NCBI RefSeq assembly: GCF_001748145.1
Contig: NZ_BCQA01000001.1
Location: 3,560,501-3,624,500 of the forward strand
Length of the DNA stretch: 64,000 nt
Source of the DNA: Bosea sp. BIWAKO-01
GTDB taxonomy: Bacteria; Pseudomonadota; Alphaproteobacteria; Rhizobiales; Beijerinckiaceae
Reading direction: 5' to 3'
The first letter of the stretch is position 1. Every line of letters begins with the position of its first letter. The notes below the pieces were generated by a model. It was not told the origin of the DNA. It searched no databases and worked only from the letters and a program-made list of their open reading frames with translations. Position numbers and translations under genes: made by a program. Positions 8,290 to 17,274 of the stretch are shown piece after piece.

Positions 8290-9327
8290 TCAGGGCGGGG
8301 GCGCGATGCGGGTGTTCTTCCTGAGCTGACCGCGCTCGAAAGCCAGCACGATCGGCAGCGAAATCACCAGCGGCAGGATCAGGTAGAACAGTCGCCAGAT
8401 CAGCAGGGCCGCAAAGACGGCCGGCGCCGGCACGCCTGGCATCACCGCGAGGAAAACCGCTTCCATCACGCCGACCCCGCCCGGCACCTGGCTGAGCAGC
8501 CCGGCCGAGAAGGAGAGGAGGAAAGCGCCGAGCACGATGAAGAAGCCGGGGTTTCCCTGATCGGGCAGCGCGAAATAGATGATGCCGGCGGCACCCATCA
8601 GCTCCAGAGGCGCAGCGAGATATTGCCGCGCAACGACCGGCAGCCGGGGATAGATCAACTCGAACTTGCCGATCTTGAGCGGCCTGAACTTCAGCCAGGA
8701 GCCGACCGTGTAAAGCCCGACGAAGGCGAGCAGCCCGAAGCCGATCAGCCGGGCAGTCGTATCGCCGAGGGTGAACCAATGCGAGAGCCGGCCGAGCGGG
8801 CGCAGGATCTGAGGCTCCCCGATCAGGACGAGCCCAAGCAGCAGAATGGTTCCGAAGGCGAAGGTGAAGGAGCAGAGCGCCACCAGAACTGCGACATCGG
8901 CCGTTGTCAGGCCCTTCGCGGTATAGGCGCGGAACCGGACCATGCCGCCCGAGAAGACCGAGGCGCCGATATTGTGCGAGAGCGCATAAGTTACGAAGGA
9001 ACAGAGGGCGATATAGGGCCAGGAGATGCCCTTTTCCTTGCCGAGATGGATCAAGGCAATGCGGTCATACCAGGCCAGCGCAGCGTAGGCGACGAGCGTT
9101 GCGAGGGCTGCGTGCAGGAAGGCGTCCGGCGAGATCAAGGCGATCTTCTGGCCGATGCCGGCCGCAATGATCTTGATGTTCTGCCAGAGGGTTCCCTGCT
9201 CCAGCAATGCCTGGACGGCGGCATCCGTGCCGGCCTCGGCCTTGAGCTTGTCCCAGAGCAACTCGACCGACCAGACGACCGCGACGAGACCGATGAGCGG
9301 CCAGAGATAGTCGAGATAGCGTTTCAT
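8290..9327 (-). CDS. YbhN/UPF0104-family integral membrane protein (LPG synthase TM-like)
   Basis: From the ATG at 9327 the product has 345 residues with about eight membrane segments. It contains the family landmarks L-S-H-N-I-G-A-S-V-F-S-G-G-M-V-R-F-R-A-Y and Q-V-P-G-G-V-G-V-M-E-A, which occur in the transmembrane flippase-like domain of lysylphosphatidylglycerol synthase (MprF) and in YbhN. There is no soluble acyltransferase domain. A role in lipid or isoprenoid-linked transport is a family-level inference. The start lacks a clear ribosome site, and an in-frame TTG at 9444 is possible. Confidence 0.8.
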   Translation of the reverse strand: MKRYLDYLWPLIGLVAVVWSVELLWDKLKAEAGTDAAVQALLEQGTLWQNIKIIAAGIGQKIALISPDAFLHAALATLVAYAALAWYDRIALIHLGKEKGISWPYIALCSFVTYALSHNIGASVFSGGMVRFRAYTAKGLTTADVAVLVALCSFTFAFGTILLLGLVLIGEPQILRPLGRLSHWFTLGDTTARLIGFGLLAFVGLYTVGSWLKFRPLKIGKFELIYPRLPVVARQYLAAPLELMGAAGIIYFALPDQGNPGFFIVLGAFLLSFSAGLLSQVPGGVGVMEAVFLAVMPGVPAPAVFAALLIWRLFYLILPLVISLPIVLAFERGQLRKNTRIAPPP

Positions 9328-9477
9328 GAAACCGGCAGGCTGCGAGGAGGCGTCGAAGGCGGTGTCGCGGCGCGCAGGGGAAGGCCTGGGAAGCCGGCCG
9401 GAGCGAACCTTTGCCTGTGTGCCAGCGAGGGAGGGCGAGGGCAAGCGGCGTTGCCCGTGCCAGGCTGCACGGACGGC

Positions 9478-9861
9478 CTATTTTCCGTTTTTCTTCAGCC
9501 AGTCCTGCATGAAGGCGATCTCCTTCTCCTGGGCGGAGATGACCTCAGTGGCCAGCTTCCTGATTTCCGGATCCTTGCCATGAGCAAGCACGACCTTGGC
9601 CATGTCGATGGCGCCCTGATGATGCGGAATCATGCCACGCACGAAATCGGCATCGGCGTCGCCGGTGAAGGAGGTCGCCATGTCCTTGTGCATCTTGTCA
9701 TTGGCCGCCTTGTAGGCGGCCGTCGCCGGCGTGTCCGCAGCCCCGGTCGCCGAGCCCTGCATTGCACCATGACCCTGGTGCTGCTGCGCAACGGCGACAC
9801 CGCCCAGCGCCGCGATGCCGAAGAGAGCGGCGGCAAGCTTCAGCTTTATACGTCTGGTCAT
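9478..9861 (-). CDS. DUF305 periplasmic protein (CopM-like)
   Basis: The ATG at 9861 follows GAGGA by 8 nt. The 127-residue product has a signal peptide (about 1-25, cleaved near A-V-A-Q), a His/Gln/Gly stretch Q-Q-H-Q-G-H-G, and the DUF305 signature [19 protein letters not shown] followed by I-I/V-S-A-Q-E-K-E-I. DUF305 is a ferritin-like four-helix bundle; some members (CopM) bind copper in the periplasm through the Met/His motif. No copper gene is adjacent, so a metal role here is only suggested. Confidence 0.9.
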   Translation of the reverse strand: MTRRIKLKLAAALFGIAALGGVAVAQQHQGHGAMQGSATGAADTPATAAYKAANDKMHKDMATSFTGDADADFVRGMIPHHQGAIDMAKVVLAHGKDPEIRKLATEVISAQEKEIAFMQDWLKKNGK

Positions 9862-9951
9862 CGAAAGAATCCTCATTCGTTTGACGCGGCGCGCCACAGC
9901 TTCTCCTGGCGGGAATGGGGCATGCACCGTACGAACTGATCCTTCACCCCG

Positions 9952-9966
9952 GATCATGTCATGATC
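9952..9966. promoter_or_regulatory. Short perfect palindrome in a divergent promoter region
   Basis: GATCAT-GTC-ATGATC lies about midway in the 180-bp gap between the divergent DUF305 (start 9861) and GNAT (start 10042) genes. It could be an operator. At 15 bp it could also occur by chance or be a relic of the extragenic repeat family. Confidence 0.3.
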
Positions 9967-10041
9967 GCGGCGATATCCGGCAGCCTCGAGGGCGCAGGCT
10001 TCGAGCGTCGGTCACACGGCTAACGTACCGCAGACAGGACC

Positions 10042-10656
10042 ATGAGCGACAGCATTTCCATCAGCCTGACCGGCATCACCGACCTTCCGCCCGGCAAGAT
10101 CGCGGCGATCGTCACATCTCTCGAGATGTTTGCGCCACCGGCCAAGCGGGCCGATCCGCCTGGCCTTTCGGGCTTCTCCCTCGAGCCGATCGGGAGAGAT
10201 GATGTCGCTCGCTATCTCGCGATCTACCGTGTGCTCGGTGAGCGCTGGATGTGGTTCAGCCGGCTGGTCAAGCCCGTGGCCGAGATCGAGGCGATCCTGG
10301 CGGATCCAGCCGTCGAGTTCTTCGCCGTTCGGGCCGATGGCCGCGACGTTGGATTGCTGGAGCTTGATTTCCGCGTGGCGGGAGAGGGAGAGCTCAGCTT
10401 TTTCGGGCTGGACGAAACCGTGCTCGGCCGCGGAGCCGGCCGCTGGCTGATGAATCGGGCGCTGGAACGGGCCTGGGCCCAGCCGATTTCGCGCTTCTGG
10501 GTACACACCTGCACGCTCGATCATCAGAGCGCGCCGGAATTCTATCAGCGCTCGGGGTTCACGGTCTTCAAGCGCAGCGTCGAGGTCGACGATGATCCGC
10601 GGCTGGCGGGGCATATGCCGCGCGACTCCGTGCGGCATCATCCGGTGATCGAATGA
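10042..10656 (+). CDS. GNAT-family N-acetyltransferase
   Basis: The 204-residue protein has a GNAT fold in its middle and C-terminal part: the beta4-alpha3 acetyl-CoA region reads F-F-G-L-D-E-T-V-L-G-R-G-A-G-R-W-L-M (about 115-132), followed by V-H-T-C-T-L-D-H-Q-S-A-P-E-F-Y-Q-R-S-G-F. This is the pattern of acetyltransferases acting on small molecules or protein N-termini. The first 40 residues are a family-specific extension. The substrate is unknown. It converges on fliJ and shares a bidirectional terminator with it. Confidence 0.87.
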   Translation: MSDSISISLTGITDLPPGKIAAIVTSLEMFAPPAKRADPPGLSGFSLEPIGRDDVARYLAIYRVLGERWMWFSRLVKPVAEIEAILADPAVEFFAVRADGRDVGLLELDFRVAGEGELSFFGLDETVLGRGAGRWLMNRALERAWAQPISRFWVHTCTLDHQSAPEFYQRSGFTVFKRSVEVDDDPRLAGHMPRDSVRHHPVIE

Positions 10657-10657
10657 G

Positions 10658-10693
10658 AAAAGGGCGGGAGGCTAGCGGCCTCCCGCCCTTTTT
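10658..10693. terminator. Bidirectional rho-independent terminator
   Basis: A perfect 15-bp stem (AAAAGGGCGGGAGGC with its complement) has a 5-nt loop TAGCG and is flanked by A and T tracts on both sides. It sits between the GNAT stop and the fliJ stop and should terminate both convergent transcripts. Confidence 0.93.
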
Positions 10694-10719
10694 CGTGCAA
10701 GATCCCTGAAGCCAAACGG

Positions 10720-11124
10720 TCAGGCGCGCGAGCGCAGCCCGATCGAATCCATCATCGACTGGTCGCGCGCTGCTTCCGCGGCCCGCTCGGAAGCGCGCTC
10801 GCGATCGTCGAGAATCTCGACCTTCTTCATGTCCTCGAAGGCTTCCTGAAGCTCGGCCTTGGCCTCGTCGAGCTGGCCCTTCAGATTATCCGCCGACTGC
10901 CGCAGGTTGTCGCGGCGTCCGAGTGCCGCCTTGGCATAGGTCGGGTAGGCGAAATGAGCAGGGTCGGAGATACCGGCCCGTGTCTCCTCGCTCTGGATCT
11001 CACGATCCAGATCGGTCGCCATGCGATGGAAATCCGCAATCATCATCTCAATCTGGCTTACCCGGCGACGCTTTTCGTCCACCTGGAAGCGTTTGAGACG
11101 CAAGAGGGTCTCTCGCGACTTCAT
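10720..11124 (-). CDS. fliJ: Flagellar export chaperone FliJ
   Basis: The 134-residue protein is almost entirely alpha-helical coiled coil, starting K-S-R-E-T-L-L-R-L-K-R-F-Q-V-D-E-K-R-R-R-V, the usual FliJ N-terminus. FliJ is the stalk-like component that inserts into the FliI hexamer and contacts FlhA, coupling ATPase activity to the proton-driven gate. Normally fliJ is directly downstream of fliI. Here fliI ends at 12559 and a plus-strand MFS gene lies between them, so fliJ probably needs its own promoter. A degenerate CtrA-like site (GTAA-N7-TCAAC on the minus strand, 11223-11238) lies about 100 bp upstream. Confidence 0.88.
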   Translation of the reverse strand: MKSRETLLRLKRFQVDEKRRRVSQIEMMIADFHRMATDLDREIQSEETRAGISDPAHFAYPTYAKAALGRRDNLRQSADNLKGQLDEAKAELQEAFEDMKKVEILDDRERASERAAEAARDQSMMDSIGLRSRA

Positions 11125-11309
11125 GTCGTGTCCAACTCCTGGTTACGCATGGCGGCTCCCCGACCCCTCGGTTCGCCGCCGGAACTTGATCCGCGAGACG
11201 AAAAGTACAATGGCGCAAGGAGGTTGACCGTTTCTTACCGAGGCCGCCCGCTTTCGACGCATATTGAGCCCGCGTCGCCGCTGCTGCCGTGCCGTGTGTG
11301 TCCCCTATA

Positions 11310-12572
11310 ATGTCTACACCGGTTACTAGGGCGTTCGCCCATCTTTCCCTCCCGGATCGCTTTCCGTTGCTCGCCTCATCACGCCTTCCGGAGCACTGGC
11401 CGCTGCTCTGCGGCCTTGCTCTCACCCGCATTATCGGCTGGGGATCGACCTATTACGCGCCGTCGGTTCTGGCCGCCTATCTCGACCGAGATCTCGGGAT
11501 GAGCGGGGAGGTCGTCTTCGGAGGCATCACCATCCTGCTCGTGACCGGTGCGGTGGTCGCGCCGATGGTCGGGCGACATCTCGATCGTCGCGGAACGCGG
11601 CGTGCCATGTGTGCCGGGGCCGTGATCTGCGCACTGGGCCTGGCCTTGCTCGCGGCGGCACAGGGGCCGATCAGCTACCTGGCAACCTGGTTCGTCATCG
11701 GTATCGGCCACTCGCTGACGCTCGCCAATGTCGGCAATGTCACGGTCGCGCAACTGATGGGAGAGCGAACGCGTCGGGTCATCGGCGTGATGATGCTGGT
11801 CACCGGGCTTGCCTCGAGCGTGTTCTGGCCCTTATCCGCAGCCCTTTGCGCTGCCTATGGCTGGCGCGCGGCCCTGTTGATCTTTGCGGCGATCCAGATC
11901 GTGATCGTGCTGCCGATCCATCTCGCCATCCCGGTGACAACGCCTCACGCACCCGCTGCCGGCCCGGCAGCGGCGGCTCTGCCTGCCGATGAGGGCAGGG
12001 TGCCTGCGCAAGAGCGTCGCCCGATCTTCTGGCTGCTGGCTTTCGCCTTCTCGGCAAGCGGATTGGTCTCCTGGGGGCTGCCGCTCCACCTCATTGGCCT
12101 GCTGGAGAATTCGGGACTGACCAGCGCCACGGCGGTCACGATCGCTTCGCTGGGCGGGCTTGCAACGCTTGTGGCGCGCCTGGTCGACGTCCTGGCCGGG
12201 GAACGCTTCGCTGTCGAGCGTGTGGCCTTGGTCGGCCTCGTGCTCGGGCCGCTCTCCTGCCTCTACATGGCGCTGGCGTCAGGAACCGCGCTTTCGGCCA
12301 TCGGCTTCGTCGCCGCCTTCAACGCTGCCATGGGCGTCATTGCCGTGGCACGCGCCACCTTGCCGCTCTCGCTGTTCGGTCGGCGCGGCTTTGCGACCAT
12401 GCTCGGGCGGCTGACGGTTCCGCAGAACCTGACTTTCGCAGCCGCGCCGCTGCTCTTTGCCGTGATGATCGAGCGCTTTGGCAGCAGCGCGACGCTGATG
12501 ATCTCGGCGGCGATCCAGACCGGTGCGCTGGTGGCGATGCTGATCCTGGTGCGCCGCGTCAGCTCGCCATGA
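11310..12572 (+). CDS. MFS transporter inserted between fliI and fliJ
   Basis: From the ATG at 11310 the protein has 420 residues with 12 hydrophobic segments. After segment 2 it carries the MFS loop [14 protein letters not shown]. The start [15 protein letters not shown] places it with the YbfB/oxalate-formate-antiporter-like MFS proteins often annotated as monocarboxylate transporters. No good ribosome site is visible and an upstream GTG (11289) is possible. Its 3' end overlaps the fliI 3' end by 14 nt, tail to tail. It has no evident link to motility; the substrate is unknown. Confidence 0.82.
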   Translation: MSTPVTRAFAHLSLPDRFPLLASSRLPEHWPLLCGLALTRIIGWGSTYYAPSVLAAYLDRDLGMSGEVVFGGITILLVTGAVVAPMVGRHLDRRGTRRAMCAGAVICALGLALLAAAQGPISYLATWFVIGIGHSLTLANVGNVTVAQLMGERTRRVIGVMMLVTGLASSVFWPLSAALCAAYGWRAALLIFAAIQIVIVLPIHLAIPVTTPHAPAAGPAAAALPADEGRVPAQERRPIFWLLAFAFSASGLVSWGLPLHLIGLLENSGLTSATAVTIASLGGLATLVARLVDVLAGERFAVERVALVGLVLGPLSCLYMALASGTALSAIGFVAAFNAAMGVIAVARATLPLSLFGRRGFATMLGRLTVPQNLTFAAAPLLFAVMIERFGSSATLMISAAIQTGALVAMLILVRRVSSP

Positions 12573-13899
12573 TGGCTGCGAGCCTGGCGTAGCCTTCCCC
12601 CAGTGACGTCGCCTCGTCCTTGGCCTGTTTCAGGAAGGCTTCGAGCTGTGGGTTGAGGCGGATGGCCTCGTCGACCTCAGCCGATGCGCCCTGGCGATAG
12701 GCGCCAAGCCGGATCAGTTCCTCCATGTCGGAATAGGTCGCGAGCGTCGCGCGAGCCTTCTGGACGACAGGGTAGTAGGACGGGTCGCAGGAGCGCGGCA
12801 TGGTGCGTGACACGGATTTCAGCACGTTGATTGCCGGGTAGCGCCCACGTTCGGCAATCGAGCGTTCCATGACGATATGGCCGTCGAGAATGCCGCGCAC
12901 TGCGTCGGCGACGGGTTCATCATGGTCACCGCCGTCGACCAGCACGGTGAACAGTCCGGTGATGGCACCTTCTCCGATCCCGGGGCCGGCGCGTTCGAGC
13001 AGGCGCGGCAACTCGGCGAAGACGGTCGGCGTATAACCCTTGGTCGTTGGCGGCTCCCCGGCGGCAAGGCCGATTTCGCGCATCGCCATGGCAAAGCGCG
13101 TGACCGAGTCCATCAGGCACATCACCTGCGCGCCCTGGTCGCGGAAGTATTCGGCCAAGGTGAGGGTGGTGAGAGCGGCCTGCTTGCGCATCAGCGCCGG
13201 CTCGTCGGAGGTGGCGACCACCACGACCGAGCGCGCCAGACCCTCCGGACCGAGGTCGTCCTGCAGGAACTCCTGGACCTCGCGGCCGCGCTCGCCGACG
13301 AGCCCAATGATGTTGACATCGGCGCGTGCGTAGCGGGCCAGCATGGAGAGAAGAACCGATTTGCCGACGCCCGAGCCGGCGAAGATACCCATGCGCTGGC
13401 CAAGGCAGCAGGTCAGGAAGGCGTTGAGGGCGCGGACGCCGAGATCGAGCGGGGAGCCGACGCGGCGGCGAGCATGCGCGGGCGGCGGGTCGGCGCGGAA
13501 GGCGCTGAGATGTTCTCCCTGAGGCAGGGGCGGGCCGCCATCCACAGGTCTTCCGAGCGCATCGACAACTCGGCCGAGCCAGGCATTGGTCGGCCGGATG
13601 CCCGGAGCCGCCTTGTCCACATAGGCGGGGCAGCCGCGGCGGACTCCGTCGAGGCCGCCATAGGGCATCACCAGCGCCTTTTCGCCGGAAAAGCCGATCA
13701 CTTCGCAGGGGACACGCGTTCCCGGCGCGATCTCGATCTCAATGCGCCCGCCAAGGCTCATGGCGCCGATCGGTCCGGAGACCTCGACCATCAGGCCACG
13801 CACGCCCGTCACCCGGCCGAATGTCGTTACCGCATCGAGGTTGCCGATTGTGGCGGCGAGGTCGGATAACCTGTCTGTGCCGTGCTTTGCGCCGCTCAT
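12559..13899 (-). CDS. fliI: Flagellum-specific ATPase FliI
   Basis: The 446-residue ATPase starts at the ATG at 13899 (GACGGGGA just upstream); a GTG at 13941 would add 14 residues. Walker A GSGVGKS lies at about 175-181, followed by the F1-beta-like catalytic domain with [13 protein letters not shown] and [12 protein letters not shown]. FliI forms the cytoplasmic hexameric ATPase that feeds substrates to the export gate with FliH and FliJ. It is divergent from ctrA across a 344-bp gap rich in inverted repeats. Separation from fliJ is unusual. Confidence 0.95.
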   Translation of the reverse strand: MSGAKHGTDRLSDLAATIGNLDAVTTFGRVTGVRGLMVEVSGPIGAMSLGGRIEIEIAPGTRVPCEVIGFSGEKALVMPYGGLDGVRRGCPAYVDKAAPGIRPTNAWLGRVVDALGRPVDGGPPLPQGEHLSAFRADPPPAHARRRVGSPLDLGVRALNAFLTCCLGQRMGIFAGSGVGKSVLLSMLARYARADVNIIGLVGERGREVQEFLQDDLGPEGLARSVVVVATSDEPALMRKQAALTTLTLAEYFRDQGAQVMCLMDSVTRFAMAMREIGLAAGEPPTTKGYTPTVFAELPRLLERAGPGIGEGAITGLFTVLVDGGDHDEPVADAVRGILDGHIVMERSIAERGRYPAINVLKSVSRTMPRSCDPSYYPVVQKARATLATYSDMEELIRLGAYRQGASAEVDEAIRLNPQLEAFLKQAKDEATSLGEGYARLAAIMAS

Positions 13900-13966
13900 T
13901 CCCCGTCCCGTCAATCTTTCATTTACCTCTGTGATTAACACTGTGCATCGAGGCTGTGTCGTGTCG

Positions 13967-14022
13967 CAGGGGCTTTTTGCCCCTGTTCCTCGGAACAGTC
14001 CTCCGCGAAAGGCGATTTCGCG
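13967..14022. repeat. Three consecutive inverted repeats in the fliI-ctrA gap
   Basis: The first is CAGGGGC-TTTTT-GCCCCTG (13967-13985). The second is CTGTTCC-TC-GGAACAG (13983-13998), sharing 3 nt with the first. The third is CGCGAAA-GGCGA-TTTCGCG (14004-14022). All have perfect 7-bp arms. They lie 68-123 bp upstream of the fliI start and 220-280 bp upstream of ctrA, within the 344-bp gene-free gap 13900-14243. They may form hairpins in a leader or serve as operators. Confidence 0.6.
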
Positions 14023-14052
14023 GGCGAAGGTCTCCCGATCCGTGTCAATTTC

Positions 14053-14126
14053 GACTCACCTCGACAAGGATCGTTCACTTTCTCCCTGGAAGCGCTTGCG
14101 CTCGGGAATCACGGTTTGTTAACCAT
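14053..14126 (+). promoter_or_regulatory. Candidate ctrA promoter region: GANTC sites and CtrA half-site
   Basis: Two GANTC sequences, the CcrM methylation target of alphaproteobacteria (GACTC 14053-14057, GAATC 14106-14110), are followed by TTAACCAT at 14119-14126, a CtrA-type half-site, about 118 bp before the ctrA ATG. Caulobacter ctrA has a GANTC-controlled P1 and an autoregulated P2 promoter, so the arrangement is similar. GANTC occurs by chance about every 256 bp, so a single site means little; the cluster next to TTAACCAT is the signal. Confidence 0.55.
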
Positions 14127-14243
14127 TTTCCCAGTAGCGTGTCGCGTGGCGTTTCATCGGGCAAGCGCCTGGTCGTCCAGAGCCATGAGGGTTCGGATGA
14201 GAATGTGGTCGAGCTTGCCTCGGGGCGAAATTGGGGACGTGAC

Positions 14244-14945
14244 ATGCGGGTTCTGCTGATCGAGGACGATAGCGCAACCGCCCAGAGCATTGAGCTGATG
14301 CTCAAATCAGAGAGCTTCAACGTCTATACGACCGATCTGGGCGAAGAGGGTGTCGATCTCGGCAAGCTCTACGATTACGACATCATCCTCCTCGACCTGA
14401 ACCTGCCGGACATGTCGGGCTATGAGGTGCTGCGCTCCCTTCGCGTCGCGAAGGTGAAGACGCCGATCCTGATCCTCTCCGGTCTTGCCGGCATCGAGGA
14501 CAAGGTGAAGGGCCTCGGCTTCGGCGCCGACGACTATCTCACCAAGCCCTTCCACAAGGACGAGCTCGTCGCGCGCATCCACGCCATCGTGCGCCGCTCG
14601 AAGGGGCATGCGCAGTCGGTCATCACCACGGGCGATCTCGTCGTCAATCTCGACACCAAGACCGTCGAGGTCGATGCCGCCCGCGTGCACCTGACCGGCA
14701 AGGAATACCAGATGCTGGAGCTGCTTTCGCTCCGCAAGGGCACGACGCTGACCAAGGAGATGTTCCTGAACCATCTCTATGGCGGCATGGACGAGCCGGA
14801 ACTCAAGATCATCGACGTCTTCATCTGCAAGCTCCGCAAGAAGCTCGCCAATGCGTCGGACGGAAAGAACTACATCGAAACCGTTTGGGGGCGCGGCTAT
14901 GTGCTGCGCGAGCCGAACGATGTCGAGGAACGCATTCCGGCGTGA
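14244..14945 (+). CDS. ctrA: Cell-cycle response regulator CtrA
   Basis: The 233-residue protein matches CtrA throughout. It has a receiver (1-120) with the acidic pair E7-D8-D9, phospho-acceptor Asp51 in [12 protein letters not shown] and Lys in Y-L-T-K-P-F, then an OmpR-type winged helix (about 125-228) with [19 protein letters not shown] and the R-G-Y-V-L-R end. CtrA controls the cell cycle, flagellar class II genes and chemotaxis in alphaproteobacteria and is phosphorylated through CckA and ChpT. chpT is 6 kb away at 20890-21531. The start was chosen for the M-R-V-L-L-I-E-D-D beginning; the frame stays open upstream but is not conserved in type. Confidence 0.97.
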   Translation: MRVLLIEDDSATAQSIELMLKSESFNVYTTDLGEEGVDLGKLYDYDIILLDLNLPDMSGYEVLRSLRVAKVKTPILILSGLAGIEDKVKGLGFGADDYLTKPFHKDELVARIHAIVRRSKGHAQSVITTGDLVVNLDTKTVEVDAARVHLTGKEYQMLELLSLRKGTTLTKEMFLNHLYGGMDEPELKIIDVFICKLRKKLANASDGKNYIETVWGRGYVLREPNDVEERIPA

Positions 14946-15025
14946 TCGGTGTCATCCGGTCGTCACGATCGGATGCGACAAGAGATACAGCCTGATCGTC
15001 GGATGTACACGACAGGTTGACGGGA

Positions 15026-15048
15026 CCCCGCCGAGAGGCGGGGTTTTT
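15026..15048 (+). terminator. Rho-independent terminator of ctrA
   Basis: The stem CCCCGCC/GGCGGGG (7 bp) with loop GAGA is followed directly by TTTTTG. It lies 80 bp after the ctrA stop. Confidence 0.92.
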
Positions 15049-15070
15049 GTTTATGGCAACGGCGGCCCAA

Positions 15071-15117
15071 AGCATCGGCCACGAAAGTGGATTGCGGTTT
15101 TCGGGCGAGCTGATGCA
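15071..15117. repeat. Extragenic palindromic element, copy B
   Basis: The reverse complement reads TGCATCAGCTCG-CCCGAAAACCGCAATCC-ACTTTCGTGGCCGATGCT. The core CCGAAAACCGCAATCC is identical to copy C (22581-22625), and the ends align with TGATGC/GGCCGATGC. It sits between the convergent ctrA and cheR genes, just beyond the ctrA terminator. Confidence 0.75.
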
Positions 15118-15165
15118 AGCATAGAAGGTTCGATCGTCGACCGGATACGATATCCAGTCCGATGA

Positions 15166-16056
15166 TCAGAGGCGGGAGCCGGCCGTGGGCAGCGGGCGCG
15201 GCCGGTCGAAGGGATAGCCGAGACCGGGCGACTGTGCCTTGGCGGAGCGGCCGTCGCGGTAGAGGCCGCGATGCTGCTTGTCCGGAACGATGCTGGTGGT
15301 GATCCCAATCACCGTCTCGGCGGCGCCGAGCAGGAAGGCTCCATCCGGGGCGAGCCGCTGGGCCAATGCGGCCATGACCCGCGCCTTGGTCGGAACGTCA
15401 AAATAGATCAGCACGTTGCGGCAAAGGATCACGTCGAAGAGGCCGAAATGACCGCTCGAATCGAGCAGGTTGTGCTGCCGCAGCTCGACCATCGCGCGAA
15501 TTTGCTCGGAGATGCGCCACTTGTCGCCTTCCTGCCGGAAATGCTTCAGCAGGAGTTGGATCGGCAGGCCGCGCTGGATCTCGAACTGAGTGTAGAGCCC
15601 ACCACGGGCGCGCTCCAGGACGTCGGCGGAGATGTCGGTCCCGACGATCTCGATCCTCCAACCCGTCAACTGCGCCGCCATCTCGTCCAGGATCATGGCC
15701 AGCGAATAGGCTTCCTGTCCCGTCGAAACTGCGGCGCACCAGATCCGCAAGGAGCGGTGGGCAGCATTCGCAGCGAGTTTCTCGGGGAGGATCACATTGC
15801 GGAACAGATCGAATGGGGTCCGGTCGCGAAAGAACAGGGTCTCGTTGGTGGTCATCGCCTCGACGACGGCATGCTCCAGGCCGCGATCGCCCTCGAGCCG
15901 GAGGCGCTGCACAAGCGGACCGAGCCCCGCGATATTTCGCTTTCGGCAGAGGATGCCGAGCCGGCTCTCGACGAGGTAGCGTTTCTCGGTACTGAGGGAG
16001 AGACCCGAGCGCAGATGCAGCAGCGTGCGCAGGAAGTCGAAATCGGCCTCCGTCAT
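15166..16056 (-). CDS. cheR: Chemotaxis protein methyltransferase CheR
   Basis: The 296-residue protein has an N-terminal helical CheR_N domain (about 1-70: F-D-F-L-R-T-L-L-H-L-R-S-G-L-S-L) and a SAM-binding CheR domain with R-I-W-C-A-A-V-S-T-G-Q-E-A-Y-S-L-A-M and C-R-N-V-L-I-Y-F-D. It methylates glutamates of chemoreceptors using SAM. GGAGG lies 10 nt before the ATG. It overlaps the cheB stop by 4 nt and is the last gene of the minus-strand che cluster. Confidence 0.95.
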   Translation of the reverse strand: MTEADFDFLRTLLHLRSGLSLSTEKRYLVESRLGILCRKRNIAGLGPLVQRLRLEGDRGLEHAVVEAMTTNETLFFRDRTPFDLFRNVILPEKLAANAAHRSLRIWCAAVSTGQEAYSLAMILDEMAAQLTGWRIEIVGTDISADVLERARGGLYTQFEIQRGLPIQLLLKHFRQEGDKWRISEQIRAMVELRQHNLLDSSGHFGLFDVILCRNVLIYFDVPTKARVMAALAQRLAPDGAFLLGAAETVIGITTSIVPDKQHRGLYRDGRSAKAQSPGLGYPFDRPRPLPTAGSRL

Positions 16057-17174
16057 GCCGAGGACCCTCCACGCACGAGCGCACGAATGGCGGGGCCGAT
16101 GCCGTCGAGCGCGACAACGGTGCTGGCATGGCGGGCGCGCACGACGGAGCCTGGCATGCCCCAGATCGTGCTCGACATTTCGTCTTGTGCGATCACGGCG
16201 GCGCCGGCGCGGCGCAACGCGCCCGCGCCGTCCGTGCCGTCACTGCCCATCCCGGTCATCACCAGGCCGAGCGCGGCCGGACCGAGGTGATTGGCAGCTT
16301 CGCTGAAGAGTACATCGACGGCCGGCCTGCAGAAGCGTACCGGCGGCCCGTCGCCGATGCTCGCGACGATATGGCCGAGTCTGCGATCGATACCGAGATG
16401 ACGTCCTCCCGGCGCGATATAGACCGTGCCCCTGCTCAGTCTTTCGCCATCGAAAGGCTCGCGTGCCCTGACACTGATCTGCCCGGAGAGCTGTTCCGCG
16501 AAGGACGCGGTAAAGAGCGGAGGCATATGCTGGACGACGAGCGTCGTCAGGTCGTGGAGGCCATCGCCAATATCGGTGAGGACCTTGGCCACGGCGCGGG
16601 GGCCGCCTGTCGAGGCGCCGATGACGAGGTAGCGCGGCATCATCGAGATCAGCGGCCTGAGATCCATGATGCCGCTCGGCAGACCCGGCTCAGGCGAGAT
16701 TTCGCTGAAAGGCAGCAACGCCTCGTGCGAGGATTGTGCGATGCTGCTGAGCTTGATCAGGAATTCGCTCCGGAAATCCAGCGACAGCGTCATGCCGGTG
16801 CGACTTTCGGGCTTGGGCAGCACGTCCATGGCGCCCATGGTCATGCCCTGCAGGGCAAGGCGGGCATTGCGTTCCGTTAGCGTGGTGGCCAACAGGACCG
16901 CAGTCTTCGGGCTCTCCCTGACGATCTGGGGCAGCGCTGCAAGACCGTCGAGGCCGGGCATGTCGAGGTCGAGGACCATGATATCCGGTCGGTAGCGCGT
17001 GGCATGCTCCACGGCCATCTCACCGTCGCCCGCCACCGCGACGACATGAAAATGGCCGCTCTCGCCGAGCCAGCGTGCGAACAGCCCGCGCACGACGACG
17101 GAGTCGTCGGCGATGACGACGGTCTTCGGACGGATGGCTGTTCTGCCATGGCTGGATGAGCGAGGGCTCATCAT
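16053..17174 (-). CDS. cheB: Chemotaxis response regulator / methylesterase CheB
   Basis: The product has 373 residues from the ATG at 17174 (two tandem ATGs; AGGGG lies about 10 nt upstream). The receiver (about 17-135) has I-A-D-D-S, the phospho-Asp in V-L-D-L-D-M-P-G (about 69) and Lys in L-P-K-P-E. The C-terminal methylesterase/deamidase domain carries the catalytic triad motifs G-A-S-T-G-G-P, Q-H-M-P-P and G-M-G-S-D-G-T-D-G. It removes methyl groups from receptors when phosphorylated by CheA. The 100-bp gap to cheY upstream contains no gene. Confidence 0.96.
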   Translation of the reverse strand: MMSPRSSSHGRTAIRPKTVVIADDSVVVRGLFARWLGESGHFHVVAVAGDGEMAVEHATRYRPDIMVLDLDMPGLDGLAALPQIVRESPKTAVLLATTLTERNARLALQGMTMGAMDVLPKPESRTGMTLSLDFRSEFLIKLSSIAQSSHEALLPFSEISPEPGLPSGIMDLRPLISMMPRYLVIGASTGGPRAVAKVLTDIGDGLHDLTTLVVQHMPPLFTASFAEQLSGQISVRAREPFDGERLSRGTVYIAPGGRHLGIDRRLGHIVASIGDGPPVRFCRPAVDVLFSEAANHLGPAALGLVMTGMGSDGTDGAGALRRAGAAVIAQDEMSSTIWGMPGSVVRARHASTVVALDGIGPAIRALVRGGSSA

Positions 17175-17274
17175 TCGGCACGACCCCTGTGCGTCGAGAG
17201 CAGGGCTGGCTGGGCGGGCCACCAATGGGTCGCCGAGATATGTGCCGCGACAGCACGGGCCGCGGCGCGACTTG

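Noticed and set aside
7990..9939. A long plus-strand open frame of about 650 codons.
   Set aside because: It is antisense to the YbhN-like and DUF305 genes, with low-complexity Arg/Glu/Gly composition, as expected from GC-rich codon bias.
11223..11238. CtrA site before fliJ on the minus strand (GTAA-N7-TCAAC).
   Set aside because: It has two mismatches in nine positions, so it is mentioned only as a weak hint and not listed as a separate feature.
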